A DNA stretch of 64,000 bases from Polyporus tsugae (taxonomy: Eukaryota; Basidiomycota; Agaricomycetes; Polyporales; Polyporaceae): positions 2,177,501 through 2,241,500 of the forward strand of contig JAHRBS010000010.1 in the NCBI GenBank assembly GCA_024305745.1. Reading direction: 5' to 3'. The position numbers and the translations under genes are program-made. This document shows, piece after piece, positions 15,927 through 28,443 of this stretch. How positions within the stretch are numbered: the first letter of the stretch is position 1; each line of letters starts with the position of its first letter. The notes under the pieces are model-generated. The model worked only from the letters and a program-made list of their open reading frames with translations, did no database searches and was not told the origin of the DNA.

Positions 15927-17757
15927 CTACGAGGTGGTCTGAGCCATTAGAAGCGTCTCTGCTGCAGCTTCTATGTTCGGACTAATTTTCATGAAAAGCA
16001 ATGGGCGCGTAAGCAACACGAATGTCTGAATAGAGACGGCCAAAATGTTGACATGCAAAGATGTCCGTACTAGCAGAGGCCATCCTCTGATCGATCAATT
16101 CTCAATCTACCCGAAGGTGGGACCCCGGAACCCCGCGAGATTGCGCGCGACGAAGGTAGGTGTCGCGGAAAGCATACTGACAGGAACAGACTCACCTTCT
16201 CTGCAATACGCCAAGAACGGCCTCGCGGTCCATGTCTGGAAACATGCCCGTCAGGATAGCAATCTCGCTTTCACTCGGCGCTCTGACAGTTCCGCCTCCC
16301 TGCGCCACAGGCCGCGCACCACTCGCGAGCTCCGTCATCCACTGGCGAACCATTCCGCTGCCAGTGCCACTGGCAGCTGCGCCCGCGTCGGCGCGATCCC
16401 GCGCCTGGTCTGACCCGTTGGCTCCTGCGGACGGCGTCTCGACAGCCGCGCTTCGATTCGTATCGACGTCGGTGCTGCTTGACGTACCCGAAGGAGAGCC
16501 GGGAACCCTTCTCCGAGGCGCGCTTCGGGCTGTTGTGACTACCTCATCGTCGGTGAGGTTAACCGCCCTGCTGCTGCTCCGAGCACCACCTTGGATGCGC
16601 GGCTCAGGCAGGACCCGATGCGTGCGGCGCACGGGCTTGTCCTCCCCAAGAAGGGGTTTTACCCACTCTTCGGCGAGTTTCACACCCCTTGAGTCCAATT
16701 AGTTGAGGAAAGCGAATACTAGCGGCGGCGTGGCACAGCACGGTGGGGACTCACCTCCGGGGAAGTCTCCAGCTTTTGAGCTGTAGGACATCTGAGCGGT
16801 ACAGATATCCGACGAAAAGGCCCACTGCCGTCGGCAGCACCGTGGCCGGAAGACGAGCAACTGCCAGCTGTATGAAGACGTTATCAGCTACCTGTCTGTC
16901 ATCGGGACCTCTAGACGTCGTAAACGGGTACCAAGGCCCCAAAGCCTCAGTCCGACATCTGGACAATGTCTCCTTGTCCTACCGGCTGGCCATATGGCTG
17001 CTCGGGCTTCGCCATGGAGCCATATGACCGCCCGGCAGGCTCAATTGTACAAATGACCTCCTGGACGGCAAACGTAAGCCCTTCTTACATACCTGGATAG
17101 CGATCGCATATATCCAAATTTTGTCACTCATGCCGACTCCAAAAACCCTGAAGTGGTAAGCGGGGGGAACCAAGCGCATATACTGATATACGATCGCGAA
17201 CAGGATGGCGAACGGCCCTCCTGGCAAGTTATTGAAATTTGCGCGCGTCATGGGTGTGAGCTGGGCGAGTAGGAGGGTGACGAAGGAAACAAGCATGGTC
17301 GTCACAGCGGAGATGACTAAGAAGGACTAACAGTGCGGTCAGGTTAGGTACTCCCGGGTGTCAACATTAATCGAGGGTGGTGCTCACGGCATATTTCACG
17401 TCACCAAAGGCCCTCTCTATTGGAATGCCAACGTTGTAGAGGAGCAACTCCGTGAGGAGGAGATCGCTTGAACTTGCGCATGCAAGGTGGTGAACGAGTA
17501 GCCGCCAATACTGTACAAGGACACGATCTTTCGGTAAGTCATAGCATTTTGAAAGCATATCAGACAGCTTGCCTGGTGGTGCTTGGATATATGCGGTACA
17601 AGTTGGAGGTTGAGGTAATGCTTCAAGTCAAAAATGCCCACCACTGCTGAGGTGAGGGCGATGCCGAGCATCAAAGCTGGAAGAGGTATAAGTGTGATAT
17701 TTATGACGACATACGGCCTAACGCACTCTTGGTAACAGATGCATACTCGAAAGACAT
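15927..17757 (-). CDS. DSC2: DSC2/UBAC2-like rhomboid-fold protein with CUE domain
   Basis: Predicted subunit of the fungal DSC (Golgi/endosome) E3 ubiquitin ligase, which in yeasts handles SREBP cleavage and membrane-protein quality control; UBAC2 is the animal relative. The start at 17757 gives MSFEYASVTKSALGP, joined to LMLGIALTSAVVGIFDLKHY, a classic rhomboid-like segment. Further exons read YWRLLVHHLACASSSDLLLT, LLLYNVGIPIERAFGDVKYA, NNLPGGPFAILFAIVYQY and VGLFVGYLYRSDVLQLKSWR, giving several membrane spans. A Ser/Arg-rich cytosolic linker follows. The C terminus is a ubiquitin-binding CUE domain: AILTGMFPDMDREAVLGVLQ before, and SPNIEAAAETLLMAQTTS after, a 214-nt intron (15982-16195). 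I see no rhomboid catalytic Ser/His pair, as expected for the family. Confidence 0.87.
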
Positions 17758-20392
17758 CGCTGTGGAACAGCACAGACTGAGGATGCCCCAGTGTGTGTCG
17801 TCACAAAGACCGAAAGCGGACTCGGACAGCATCGCCGCATACATGAGGAATCCGTTCCCACGGCCGCCAGCAGCACCCCGTGACACCGTCTGTCACACTT
17901 TCTTGGACTGCTCTCCTTCTCCACCGTCGAGCGATCCTTTTCTTCCTTCCAATCACCGCCGCGCGAAGCTTGCGGTGCACTCCTCTATAGGTGTTGACTT
18001 CTTCCACGCATTTGGATAATTCATTACTCCAAGCAGCCTGTCTCCCAATACTGACGTTTCTCCGCGGCCTAATCGCTGGTCGGCCAACTCGGCAACTCGG
18101 CAACGCGCGCATACAGGGACCCACTGAGTACGTTTTCAAACTCCAGTAAGTTCTCTTGCATCAGACCAATCGCAAAACAAGACTGAATGAACTGATTAAC
18201 CACTGGACGCCACCGCACAGCCCAGTGGTGCTCACCCATCCACCTCCCAACAGGGTGACCGAGGTCTCAGTGCAGCGATAGGCCCCAACGAAGGAAGGCA
18301 CGAAGCTTGAAGCCAGTGCCCGTCAACACTCCACGGGTATGCATGCACCTCTCTTCTTCTCACAACGGCGGGGACCGTGATTCTGAAACTCGCCTCGGCC
18401 TTAGGACGGTGCAGCCTTATACTCCGGCGCCATCCTCACCCAGCTCCAAGTTGGATCCTCGGTTCCCCATTCGTCGGCGGTCCGGGCTTCACGCGGTTAT
18501 CCCTTGAAACTCAACAAGTGTGCATCAACGCACTGCCCATATGTCCTCTTCTTCCCATTGCTGTCCCAATGTTCCTGACTTCGACGTCAACAACACTCTG
18601 TCAGAGTCTGTCTGACACACGCCCCTCCATTGGCTCTTGAACCTTGACGGCTTTAGGGTCCTCACCATCCCTGGTCGCCAACGTTTTGCTATCTCCTCAA
18701 ATGACGTGCCTGTCGCTCGACACCGCCTCTACTTATCGCTCACACTGCGCTTCACCGTTAATATCGTCGTAGTCCTTCTCAGCGGGATATCCATGGATCT
18801 AGCATGGTTCGAATTCTGAATCACAACCCCTTGTGGCGTTCGTTTTCGCCTCGAGTTGCAAGCCAGTGCCCGCCATTATTCCTTCGCCATCACAACCCAT
18901 CCTACGCAATCCCACGCTTGCGCAGCCCGCCCGCCACCGCACGGGGCGCGATTGAGAAATGCGTCGGAGTCCGGTCCTCCCGCACACCTCTTCTCGTTGT
19001 TCGCTTCCACATCGTCGCGATGCTCGTTCACGTCCGTCGTCCGTTACCAGGTCTCGCCCCCCTTCCTCCATCACGAAGCCGTCACTTCGAATAGACGTCT
19101 GTCCCGATGTCGCATTGTCAGCCTCCTCCCATGTCATGATCGGCTCAACCGGGCAGGACCGTCCCGGCGCTCTGGTCAGTGTAAATTGAGAGGGAAGGGG
19201 GCGATGCAGCGGGACGTCATCTCATCAAGAATACAGTATGTCCCCACAGGTTTCCTCCCACACACACCAGCTCACAGGCCCACGAGGTGCTCAGACACTC
19301 CAAGCGCAGCTGTGCAAATATACAACGGGACGATCCCCGTGCAATGACATATGTACAATATTATTCACGGCACTTGCGTGTGTTTCCGCGGTCGCCTGTC
19401 GGTGCCCGTGCCGCCTGACTGCAGCCCTTGCCCTAAGTAAGTAATAGTATTGGTCACGAAACGTCCGTGTGCTCTCGCTGATTTGAGTTAAGAATCAGGT
19501 GCGTCCAACGGTACAACCTTGGTACAACCTGACGCTTCTGTGTCTCGCCCGCCGGGGCCCATCGTGGCTGTCCAAGCGTCTTTGAAAGCGGTCCCAGACG
19601 GTTCACCGACGGAGGCGATCCACGCTCAAGGTTCCGGGGTGTCGCTCTCGCTCTCAGGCCTCAGGATGCGCGGAGAGAGAGCGCGCGCGCGCTCGCGATG
19701 GTCGACCTTCACACTCCATGCAAAGCGGAGAGCATAAGCTCAGTCAGTCGAGTCCTGGAAAGTTGCACGTAAAGAATGTAGCTCATCGATTACCCAAACA
19801 GCCCGCCATGGACACGCATCGACCGCGGCGACCGACCGACCGAGTCGACATCCTTGGAGTTATCGTACGCATAACGGGAGCACATGATACAGCGAAGCCG
19901 CCGGGAAAGTGGAGCTTCTCTACTTCCTATTGGTAAATTGATGACAAGAGAAGGTCGCTCGAGTCCGGACCTGAGCCCGGTTTTGGAAGGGCGGGGGATC
20001 GTCGTCCACTCGCAGGTATGTGTCGTGTGGCTGTCTCTTCCTTCGCGTGATAGATTCACCCCGGGCTTTCGCCAGCCGGTAAGCAGGGAAGAACGCTAGG
20101 CACGCATGCTACATACGTACACTAGGAAGAGCACTCTTCCCGTGTCATTGAATGGCTGCCGGAACGAAGGGGACGAACGCATGCAATGAGCGACAAGTAT
20201 ACATACAGTTACAACACGACCGGTCTAGCTGTACAGTGTATTTCTACAGCCGTAGACATGGTATGCGATTAATGAGTACAGTGAGCACACAGCATGACGA
20301 ACGGGACCGTGAAAGCAAGCCCATACAACGCGATACGGCTCCGTCGCACATAAGGGGAAGCCAGTCCAACCATCCATGTCTTCGGGCAGCCT
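17758..20392. other. Gene-poor interval
   Basis: About 2.6 kb upstream of the DSC2-like gene and downstream of the NTF2-like gene. The ORFs here (for example 18856-19347 plus) are Arg/Ser/Pro-rich with no domain or consistent splice chain. A GA/GC-alternating tract lies at 19672-19697. No gene is supported. Confidence 0.5.
19672..19697. repeat. GA/GC alternating low-complexity tract
   Basis: A run of GA dinucleotides passes directly into an alternating CG tract and then a CTCGCG end. It is a short microsatellite-like sequence that can form left-handed or hairpin DNA. It lies in non-coding sequence. Confidence 0.7.
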
Positions 20393-21543
20393 TCAAGACG
20401 GTGAGAGGGTGAATTCGGTCCGATGCAGATGACTTAGCGTCGACGACTTGGAGGGTGGCGGCCCGGAGTCGCTGCGCTTTCGGACCCGGACGCCAACGCC
20501 AATGGTCGCTTCTTCGTCCTGTGGCGGGGAGCGGAACAACGCCCTGCCCGCTCTAACGACGTTCCGGATGCCCTGTGCGGCGAGACGTCCCGTAACCCAC
20601 TGTACGACCGTCATGCCCGGGACGAGGCCGAGCAGATCCTACACGGTTAAGTTGAAACGCGGGGTAAGCATCAGCCAAATTGTGCGCGGAAGATTTGGGT
20701 CCTCATAAATGCTGACCTTCACATCCCAGAAATCGCGGTGGTGGGTTATCTTGCCCGCCTCGTTGAAGGAGAGCCGCGTAATCATTGGCAAGATGAGATG
20801 AAATGGGGATGGCGGCCAGAGGGATATGTCTGGGTGGCGGACATGCGTAGACGAAGGCGTGGCCGTACCGACGGAGTCGCCGAGCGAGATCGAGGACTCT
20901 GAGTGCGGGAGGGGTCCGCCTCCAGTCGTGCGGGTATTCGGCGGCGGCGGCGGCGGCGGCTGGGAATGAGGATGCAGCCCGGGGAGGACGAGGATGTGAA
21001 GCGTGTGCTCGACCATTATCCGTTTGTGACCATCTGTGGACTTCAGTTTAGATTACATGCCCGCATCCAACAATGGGTTGTATCCACAGGCGCGAACAAG
21101 CACCAAGTTGTGTTTGCAGATAATGACGACGGGGACTCACCAAAGGACTCGCATTCAGATACATCATTTACCTCGTTCCACATACTAACGCCTCGAAACC
21201 ATGCTTCTCTCCAGCGGTGCCCCGGAGATAATCCGAAGAGCGTGCACAGGACGGCTCCGGGTTTAGGAACGTCTAGCTGCCCGAGAAACCTGGCGAGCGC
21301 GTGCACGTCTCCGATGGTGTCTTTCGAGGTCGCGGTTATGACAGGGTTCTCGTACATGGCGTTGGGGTCGTAATAGCGTTCGATTGCCTGCCATGCGGGT
21401 GGAGATGCGCCGTAGAAAAGTTCACAGACTTCGGTGGCCGCGGCATGATGGGGGTTATAGAGCGAGGTTATGGATGCAGTATCGAAGCTCGCGCGCGAGA
21501 CAGGACGTGTGGTAGGGAAAGTGACGGTGCTGTGGGCGGCCAT
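20393..21543 (-). CDS. Uncharacterised NTF2/SnoaL-fold protein
   Basis: Three exons on the minus strand. The ATG at 21543 gives MAAHSTVTFPTTRPVSRASF, and the exon carries the NTF2-like signature YYDPNAMYENPVITATSKD and ends near 21135. The second exon (about 21035-20688) reads MVEHTLHILVLPG, a seven-proline loop, then the conserved LILPMITRLSFNEAGKITHH and RDFWDVK. The third begins DLLGLVPGMTVVQWVTGRLA and ends at 20393. The joined protein is about 310-320 residues and soluble. The cone-shaped NTF2 fold is inferred from spacing and the HHRDFWD-type motif; no catalytic function can be assigned. Similar proteins of unknown function occur in other fungi. Confidence 0.75.
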
Positions 21544-24500
21544 AGACTAAGAGGGTTGGACAAGGCAGTCGACTCGAGCAAGTGGAGTACACCACAGGTG
21601 ATGAGACCAGGTAGCCGGCCCGCCGGCCCCTGGGACCCGCCGTTTATCGGTTACAAGGGTTTGTCTTTTTTCTCTGGTGTAAAGCCCGCTGAAGCCATAC
21701 ATGGCTGCCGATGAAGCGGATGGGGAAGGGCAATAGCGCAACTTGAACATTGAACTTGAAGAGCTTCAGGGCAAGGTTCGTCTTTGAGTGTTGTAACGTA
21801 CGTGATCACAAAAGTATAGTTGAAGAAGGCCTCGTACTAATGCTTCTATCACTTAGGAAAGTGGGGAGTCCGATTTCCTTCCTTCAATGCGGTCTCGGGA
21901 TACCTGCCACTGCTGCCAGGTCCGTCCGGAACGATCTGTAACTCTACATGATTTGGTTCACTGACTTGTTTTTTTTGTGTAGAACAAACAAGAGGAGCTG
22001 AGATATCACTATGCTACTAGGTACGGGTCAGTGAGACGTAAGTGGAAACGTGGCGTCTGATCCAGCTGACTCCTGAAAGGTCCCAGCACTTGACCATGCT
22101 CATGTTCACGTGTGAGGGGCTTGGTACGCTCGAGCAGATGGTTGCCATGTTTGACGGACAGACTACATATTCGTGGCGCGGACCTGCAATCCGTGACCAG
22201 TGCCACCCCATTTCGCTCAGACTGGATCGCTGAAGGATCGCTGGTCCCTTTGGTTGCCGTCAGGAGGTCGTCGCGGTCTGTCGAGATCTGTGCAGAGTCC
22301 TGCACATCAAAGTTTGACTCTCCTCTTGATGTGCCGTGTATCGCGCGTCGATCACTCCAACCGCGACAGACTTGCCATCTCCCAGCTTCTTTATCTGTAC
22401 ACACGATCGACGTCGACGACGCGACGTCACCATCACACACGACGAGCCTTTGCTCACTTTCGATTGTCCAGATCTCAAGTCTAAAACCAGTGGTGTTGAT
22501 GTAGGCGTCGCGTGTGGCGGCCGAGGGCTTACTATAGTTACTACTTGCACAGCAACATATCGTGATCGATGGTTAGAACGGCCAGGCATCCTCTGTCCCC
22601 ATTTTCGAATGGCTCGATTTCCATGGCGTCGTTTCAACCTGCGTTGCGTTTGGGGGGTCTTCCCGGATGCAATTCCGTTGATATCAAGATCCTGACACCT
22701 GTAGCAAATACTTGGCAGATACGGTCTAAGTATTCTCACATTGGTTTCAATAATTTTAGTCGGGGTGGTAGCTCGGTTCGTGACGTCATGCTTGCTCGAA
22801 CAGTATTGCTTATCTTCTCGACGAGCTGACACAGCCTTCCCCTACACTACTAGGATGGAGCGGTAGAATCCCGCCGCATTCAACCTCCACCGGGTCCGGA
22901 GTACTAGTAACATACGGTATGTACGGAGCGGCCGCACCACCACCACCTTTTACGGGAGACTAGTCTTCTTTTCCTTTGTGCCAGCATTCCATTACGGCGC
23001 TCGCACCAGGCATTCGATGCGAGCAACGGCAACCTTGCGGTTCGTCCACCGACTCGGGGTCTGTAAACGGGCGGTCAGCGTTCTCACACCGGTTCGTCCT
23101 AGCGGCGCACCGGCAGCAATAACCCTTAATCTGAGCCACGGTGTTCCCATTCCCTCGAGAATTCCATGGCTCAGCCCGTTCAATCCTTTGTCTTTTGCGC
23201 ATTAACTCGCTCATTCATAGAACGTCCGCAGGGTCGCAGAACGTCTGCCGGGCGACGAAACCTTCGTTTTAACGACACCCGATAATCCCGCAATTAGCGC
23301 GTCCCAGCGATGTCTGCTTCCACCTCCCACGCGGATTTCCTTCTTCCGAGGGTCTTCTATCGCCACGGGTTTCCGGCTTTGTTCGCAGTCCTGAGGTAGG
23401 TTCCCGTGCCTTCCAGTCCATGTTTCAAGTCCATCCACCAGCTCAGCCACCACTAGGGACAAAGTTGCATGCTGTCTATATCATCAGTCCGCTGTGCTGT
23501 GCGACGTTCGCCTCTCCGCGTTATTCCCCTCTCTTCAGACTCCGGGAAGAAGCTCAGAACCACAATAGAGCCACATGACACCCGCTGGCGGCGAAGAAGT
23601 GCGCTGAAGCGGAAATGCCTTGCCAAACGTCACTTTACCACCTCTCCGTTACCTGCTTTTCAGGGCCACTGCTATCAAAAAGCAAGGACGGCTTTTCCTC
23701 TGGCTGCGAGGATACCATAACCAGATACACAGTGCCGATGTATGTCATCTACGCGCGCAGGCGCGCGAGACGGGCAAGAACTGAGCCCTCTCGAAAAGGT
23801 ACGAATGGATGGTGAGATGTTGGGACTCCACTTAGTCTTCCTCATGTCCACCTGCTTCGGCCAGGTGGGGACCCGTCGGGCGGAGGCACTGGCCATGGAA
23901 GTTCAGAGCGAACGCTCTTTGGCGTCCGGGAGCGAGCCCCAGATACCAATCCGCAACCTAATCTTGGGTTCCTGGCACCGAGCGCGTTCGTTTATGACAG
24001 GGCGTATGGTCCTATGAGGGAACCAGCATGCGAAACCTGTGGCCCTCCAGCTGGCATGTGTCCTTCCAGGCGTGATGTCTTCCAGCGTACATCCCCGGGA
24101 GTCGACGATACGGACGCGCCGAGCTCACGGGCAGCTGAGGTCGACATCGCAGGACTTGGGGTAGCCGCAACCTTAGTGCGTATTGTATTTCCAGCTGGCT
24201 AGGCAGAATTGGGGCCGGCGCAGCGAGTCCGAGTGCCAGCCTTGACGGACATTATTCGTGCCTCTTCTGCGCTATCGCGTGTGCCTCCGCTCAATGGTCG
24301 AACCCTCTCCCCCCGAGGCGTTCTTCCGGTCCATCGGGGTCTCAGGACTCGACAGGCCTGTCGTATCTCGTTCCAGCCTCCTTGCTCGTCGCGGCCGCTG
24401 CGGTCGGCCCCCGCTGTCCCCCTCAAACTCGCAAATAGAGTGGCGCGACGCGTACGACGTATTGTATCCCCGTTCTTCGCGACCGGACCACGCTCCCATG

Positions 24501-27500
24501 GCTCGCACCTCCGCGCCCATTACGATCACAAGACAGGGCACTCCCATCGGCACTCGCGCAAGTACGGCATGCACCCGCTGAGCATGGACTCGGGACGTCC
24601 GGCGGCTCGGCGGCTCGTACGTGACGAGCGCGACCGAAGTCGAAGCCGAAGCCGTGAACCTTAACTACAGCACCCAGGACCCAGAACGGGACACAGCGAC
24701 GATGACGTGCCAGAAGCCTGCGCCGCTCCGTGAGGTTCGTCTGCCCGTGTCCCCCAGCCATTTGCCGGGTACCGCACGCCGGGTGCGCTGAATGCAAATC
24801 CAATCTTTGCAGGCCGCCGCCGCCCGTCCGCGCCGATGCTCGACGTCGATGCCGTCGTTAGACGTCCCCTTCGCGGCTTCGCCACGCCTCTCCGTTCGCA
24901 ATGGACCGGACTAGTGCCCGTCGGCGAGGCCCGAAGAACCAGAACCACCGTACACGAAGGGCCGGCTGTCGGGACTTCGTGCTGGGAACCCGCGGTGCCC
25001 GTCGCGACATCCCCTTGGGCCTCCTCCCCGCCTAAGTCAAACGGTCACGCTGCCTGCCCGCTGGACGTAGACGTAAGTTCCCAGACACGCCTACAGATTA
25101 CAGCGATTGCAATTACGCACCGCTCTGGCGGGATCCCGCCTCGCGTTGTGAAGGCTTCGAGTGTAAACCTGCAGTCTATCTAGTAACTGCAGCTGGCTTC
25201 CATGCCCTAGCCGTCAAGAGTCCGCATACGCGTGTGTGGGTTGGAGTCAGCGGCTGCTCGGTAGTAGTGCTTCGTCCGTTCGGTGCATCCGTGGGTACAG
25301 TGGTCCCTTGGTCAAATCGGGCGACGCGTTCTCTCCGAGGGTCCATCGGAATCGAGTAATCCAAGAGCCCATCTCACCTCCATCGCGTGCGCGCACGTAT
25401 GTCCGAAATGACGCGTCGACTTGGCCGGGCTCCCAGGATCGCGTGGCGAGAAGGTGCGTCAGGCTCATGTATGTCAGACGAAGAGAATGTAACGACGACC
25501 CTGCAAGCTCCGTGGTAACAGCATGCGTGCGGACGGGAAGCGGCACGAGTACTGTAACGAACCTCCCTCTACCGAAAGCTTGTGGCCTCAGGCGCAGGGC
25601 CCCGCGCTAGGCGTTCTGTAGACGGCACCTGCAGCACCCTGTAAGTTTTTCCGCGCGCCGGGCGACAAAAGAGAGGCTCAGGGAAAGACAACCCGCGCGC
25701 TCGCCAGGGCCAAGTTCTGCGCGGAACTCGAGGCATGGAAATTTCAAGCTCGCAACCGCCCTAGACCTAGGACTACGGCGGAAGCTGCCTTGGAAAGTGC
25801 CAACGGAGCGTTTTGGTTATACTTTTCCCGAACGCGACCAATACGCCATACGCCCTCCTCCTGCTCACTAGCGAGGCGCTTCCTAACCGATTTGTCTTTC
25901 TCTTTTTCTCGTCTTGTCGACTGCAGTCGAAGAAGCTACTGGCGCCGCCGCTGCGGCCAGGAACTGCTCCGCCAGCCCGTCCTTCTGGGACCACAATAGC
26001 CGATTTTTTTTTTGCAGTCTGGTCGCTGGTCCGCGTGGGGCCCTAGGCTCCTCCACGTCCGACGTCGAGGGTCGGACATGGCGCGCGCGCCCATGGAGTG
26101 CTCGGTGACGAATGGTTCGACATGACCCACGCCGCGACAGGAGGGAGGCGAAATACCCGGAGGTATTGTGGCGCGGACTACCAACTGGACAAGAGAGGTG
26201 AGACATTTTACCCGTCATCATGTATCGCAGGCAAATCGCAGGCCTCCCAATGGGTAGGGCCCTTCGGAGGCCGCACCGCGCGGCCGTAGTAACACACAAG
26301 CACGTAATTCCTTCTTCCGTCGAGTTTGGGAGCTCCCGCCCAGATACACGAACACGAACGAAGAGCGACGCGCGCCGCCCGTTGGTGTGGGCCTGCAGGG
26401 TCGCCAGACGTCTACTGGACCTGAGACTGAGGGTACCGGGTAAGAACGATTCGACATGCAGTCGCACTTACTCGTGCGCTTGTACTTAGGGAGTGCTGAG
26501 CGAGCCGTCCTCCATCGAAGTGTTCTCTCTGGACGCGCGCGTGGGTGCGCCCTCCGCCAAGCGAACGGGTATGTACGCGGACCGGAGCACGGCGCATAGT
26601 TGTGATAATGCGGGTTTGCTAAGCCACCGTGTGCCTGTCAGCAGGCCGCCCTCCTCCACCACCCTGGCGCGAATAATTCAGAGGGCGGCGTCCCGCTGTG
26701 GGGTCTTCTCCATTTTTTGGTGCAGCGCGTGGTGCAGGTCGGGGCGGGCGCTGGAGGCGGGCGCGATCGAATGAGCATGGGACAGGGAGTAGGGTGGGAC
26801 AGACACGAACGGATGACCCTCAGCTCGGTCAGCGGGTAAGTATGAGCTCGAGGAGGGAGAGGTGGCTAGCGGCTGCCAGGTGGCTGCTCGGTCTGAGACG
26901 ATCGACGGGCGGGGGGAGAGTGAAAGCCCGAGCTGAAACATTTGACACTCGCGCTCTCGCTCCAATCGAGCCTCCCGACTGGCCGATCGCGGCTAAACGT
27001 TACACGCGGAACGCCTCAGTCGTGTGCTGGTGCTGGTGCTGCCTAATCGTGACCACCGCGCCTCCCTCCCATTCACCCGCTCCGGCCCCGCCCCGTTTTC
27101 TCGTGCGATTGGAATTGCGAGGGCAGAAGGGTTTGGCCACAACGAACGTTTTGGCTCGCTGTCAGTGTGGGGCGGTGTGGTGGGGCGATATGAACCCTCT
27201 TTCGCAACTTCCGTCGGGAGTGGCGGTGGCGATCGGGCGACGTGCCGTCCGGCGCGAGGATTGGGAGGGTGCGCCCCCATGCGACCCATGTGGACGCCCC
27301 GCTGTCCAAGGGTCGATTCGAATGGGGCCCCTCCGTCCGCGAGTCTCAGTCGATACGCGGCGCTAATTGTGCCCTCCGTCCGACCCGATCGCGCCAACGC
27401 CAACCTCGGGGAGCTTATGGGCCGGTTGCTGACAGTCAGTCGTCGTTCGCGTCCGTGCGTTATCGTCGCAGTGCCTCGCGTGCGTCATGGCAATGCGTCG

Positions 27501-28443
27501 ACGCCGCTCGCTCCCGTGTCGTCCATGGTTACTGTCTGTGTTGGAAGACACAGTAGTCCTAGTGCCAGGACGGAAACTGAGGCATTAATGCATGAAGTCA
27601 AGTGTCAGTGAGCGTTCCTGTGCCACCGGCGTCGCCGCGCCACATTCCAGAGGACCGCGAGGGTTGAGATCGTGGAGACTCGAGGCTCATGGCGACCGTC
27701 GGGATTCAACGCTAGTGTCCACAACACTTAGCGTCGCACAGACGCAAGTGGCGCTGTCAATGTACCCATTTCGATTACAGTCTCTAATCCGTATCGATCT
27801 TCTCGAGTTCAGACTAAGACGACTCAGACTAGTGCTCGCGCAGGGGATGGTGGTGGGTTTCGCATTTCGTATTGATTCGTTATACGGCTACTTTCCTATA
27901 GGCTACCATTACACGATGATGGGGATATGCAGAGGAAGGACTACACAAATAATAAATAGATAGTTAGAGCATCAATGCGCTCTCGCAAGTCCGAGCCGCA
28001 AAGACCAAGCAAAGGAGCGTAACGAGTGGGAGGAGGGGAGCAGCAGGCAGCAGCGGGACCGGGGAGCGAATAAGTAACAAAAAATACGCGTGGAGGTGAG
28101 GACGGCAGTACGACGCATTATACCTTCCAGACAGAGAACCGGTGTACTTAAATGAACAAAGATGCAGAGATGGGGACGGATGTGCTTGCGGTGATACAGT
28201 GGGAGAAATGCGGGGATATGCGGGTAAAGCGAAAGCGCGAGCGAAGAGTACACAGACGGGGGTTTTGCCCGCGCCGCGGCGGTGTGTGGTATGTGGGGCG
28301 GGAGTGGTATCGGGAGCGGGATTTTGCAGTATAAACAAGCGCGCCCGTCCGAACGCGCGAATGCAGGGGGGGATGCAACTCAAGGCAACGGTCTATGCGA
28401 GAAGGGGGTAGAGCGAGGAGGATGGCGAGCAGACGACCCCAAC
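21544..28443. other. Large gene-poor region
   Basis: About 6.9 kb, the longest stretch without a recognisable gene. ORFs up to 222 codons exist (26698-27366 plus; 22260-22832 minus), but they are Arg/Ser/Pro/Gly-rich, overlap open frames on the other strand, lack motifs and do not chain through splice sites. A GCGCGC palindrome near 23750-23770 and a run of nine or so T at about 26008-26016 are the only local oddities. The sequence is GC-rich, so strong RIP-type decay toward AT is not evident. It may hold 3' sequence of the GATA gene, old decayed elements, or non-coding RNA. Confidence 0.45.

Noticed and set aside
18070..18110. Short CGGCAACT tandem units
   Set aside because: Two to three partial copies only, too small to be a meaningful repeat.
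22260..22832. 190-codon minus-strand ORF
   Set aside because: No recognisable motif, with open frames on the plus strand over the same bases; not enough support for a gene.
24209..24664. ORF ending in an RS-like tail (RDRSRSRSREP)
   Set aside because: The remainder is not protein-like and no RNA-binding domain or splice chain precedes it.
26080..26100. GCGCGC-rich near-palindrome between two CATGG-like ends
   Set aside because: Expected by chance in GC-rich sequence; arms are offset and no repeat copies were seen.
26698..27366. 222-codon plus-strand ORF
   Set aside because: Arg/Gly/Pro-rich, no motif, overlapping equally long open frames on the other strand; typical of GC-rich non-coding DNA.
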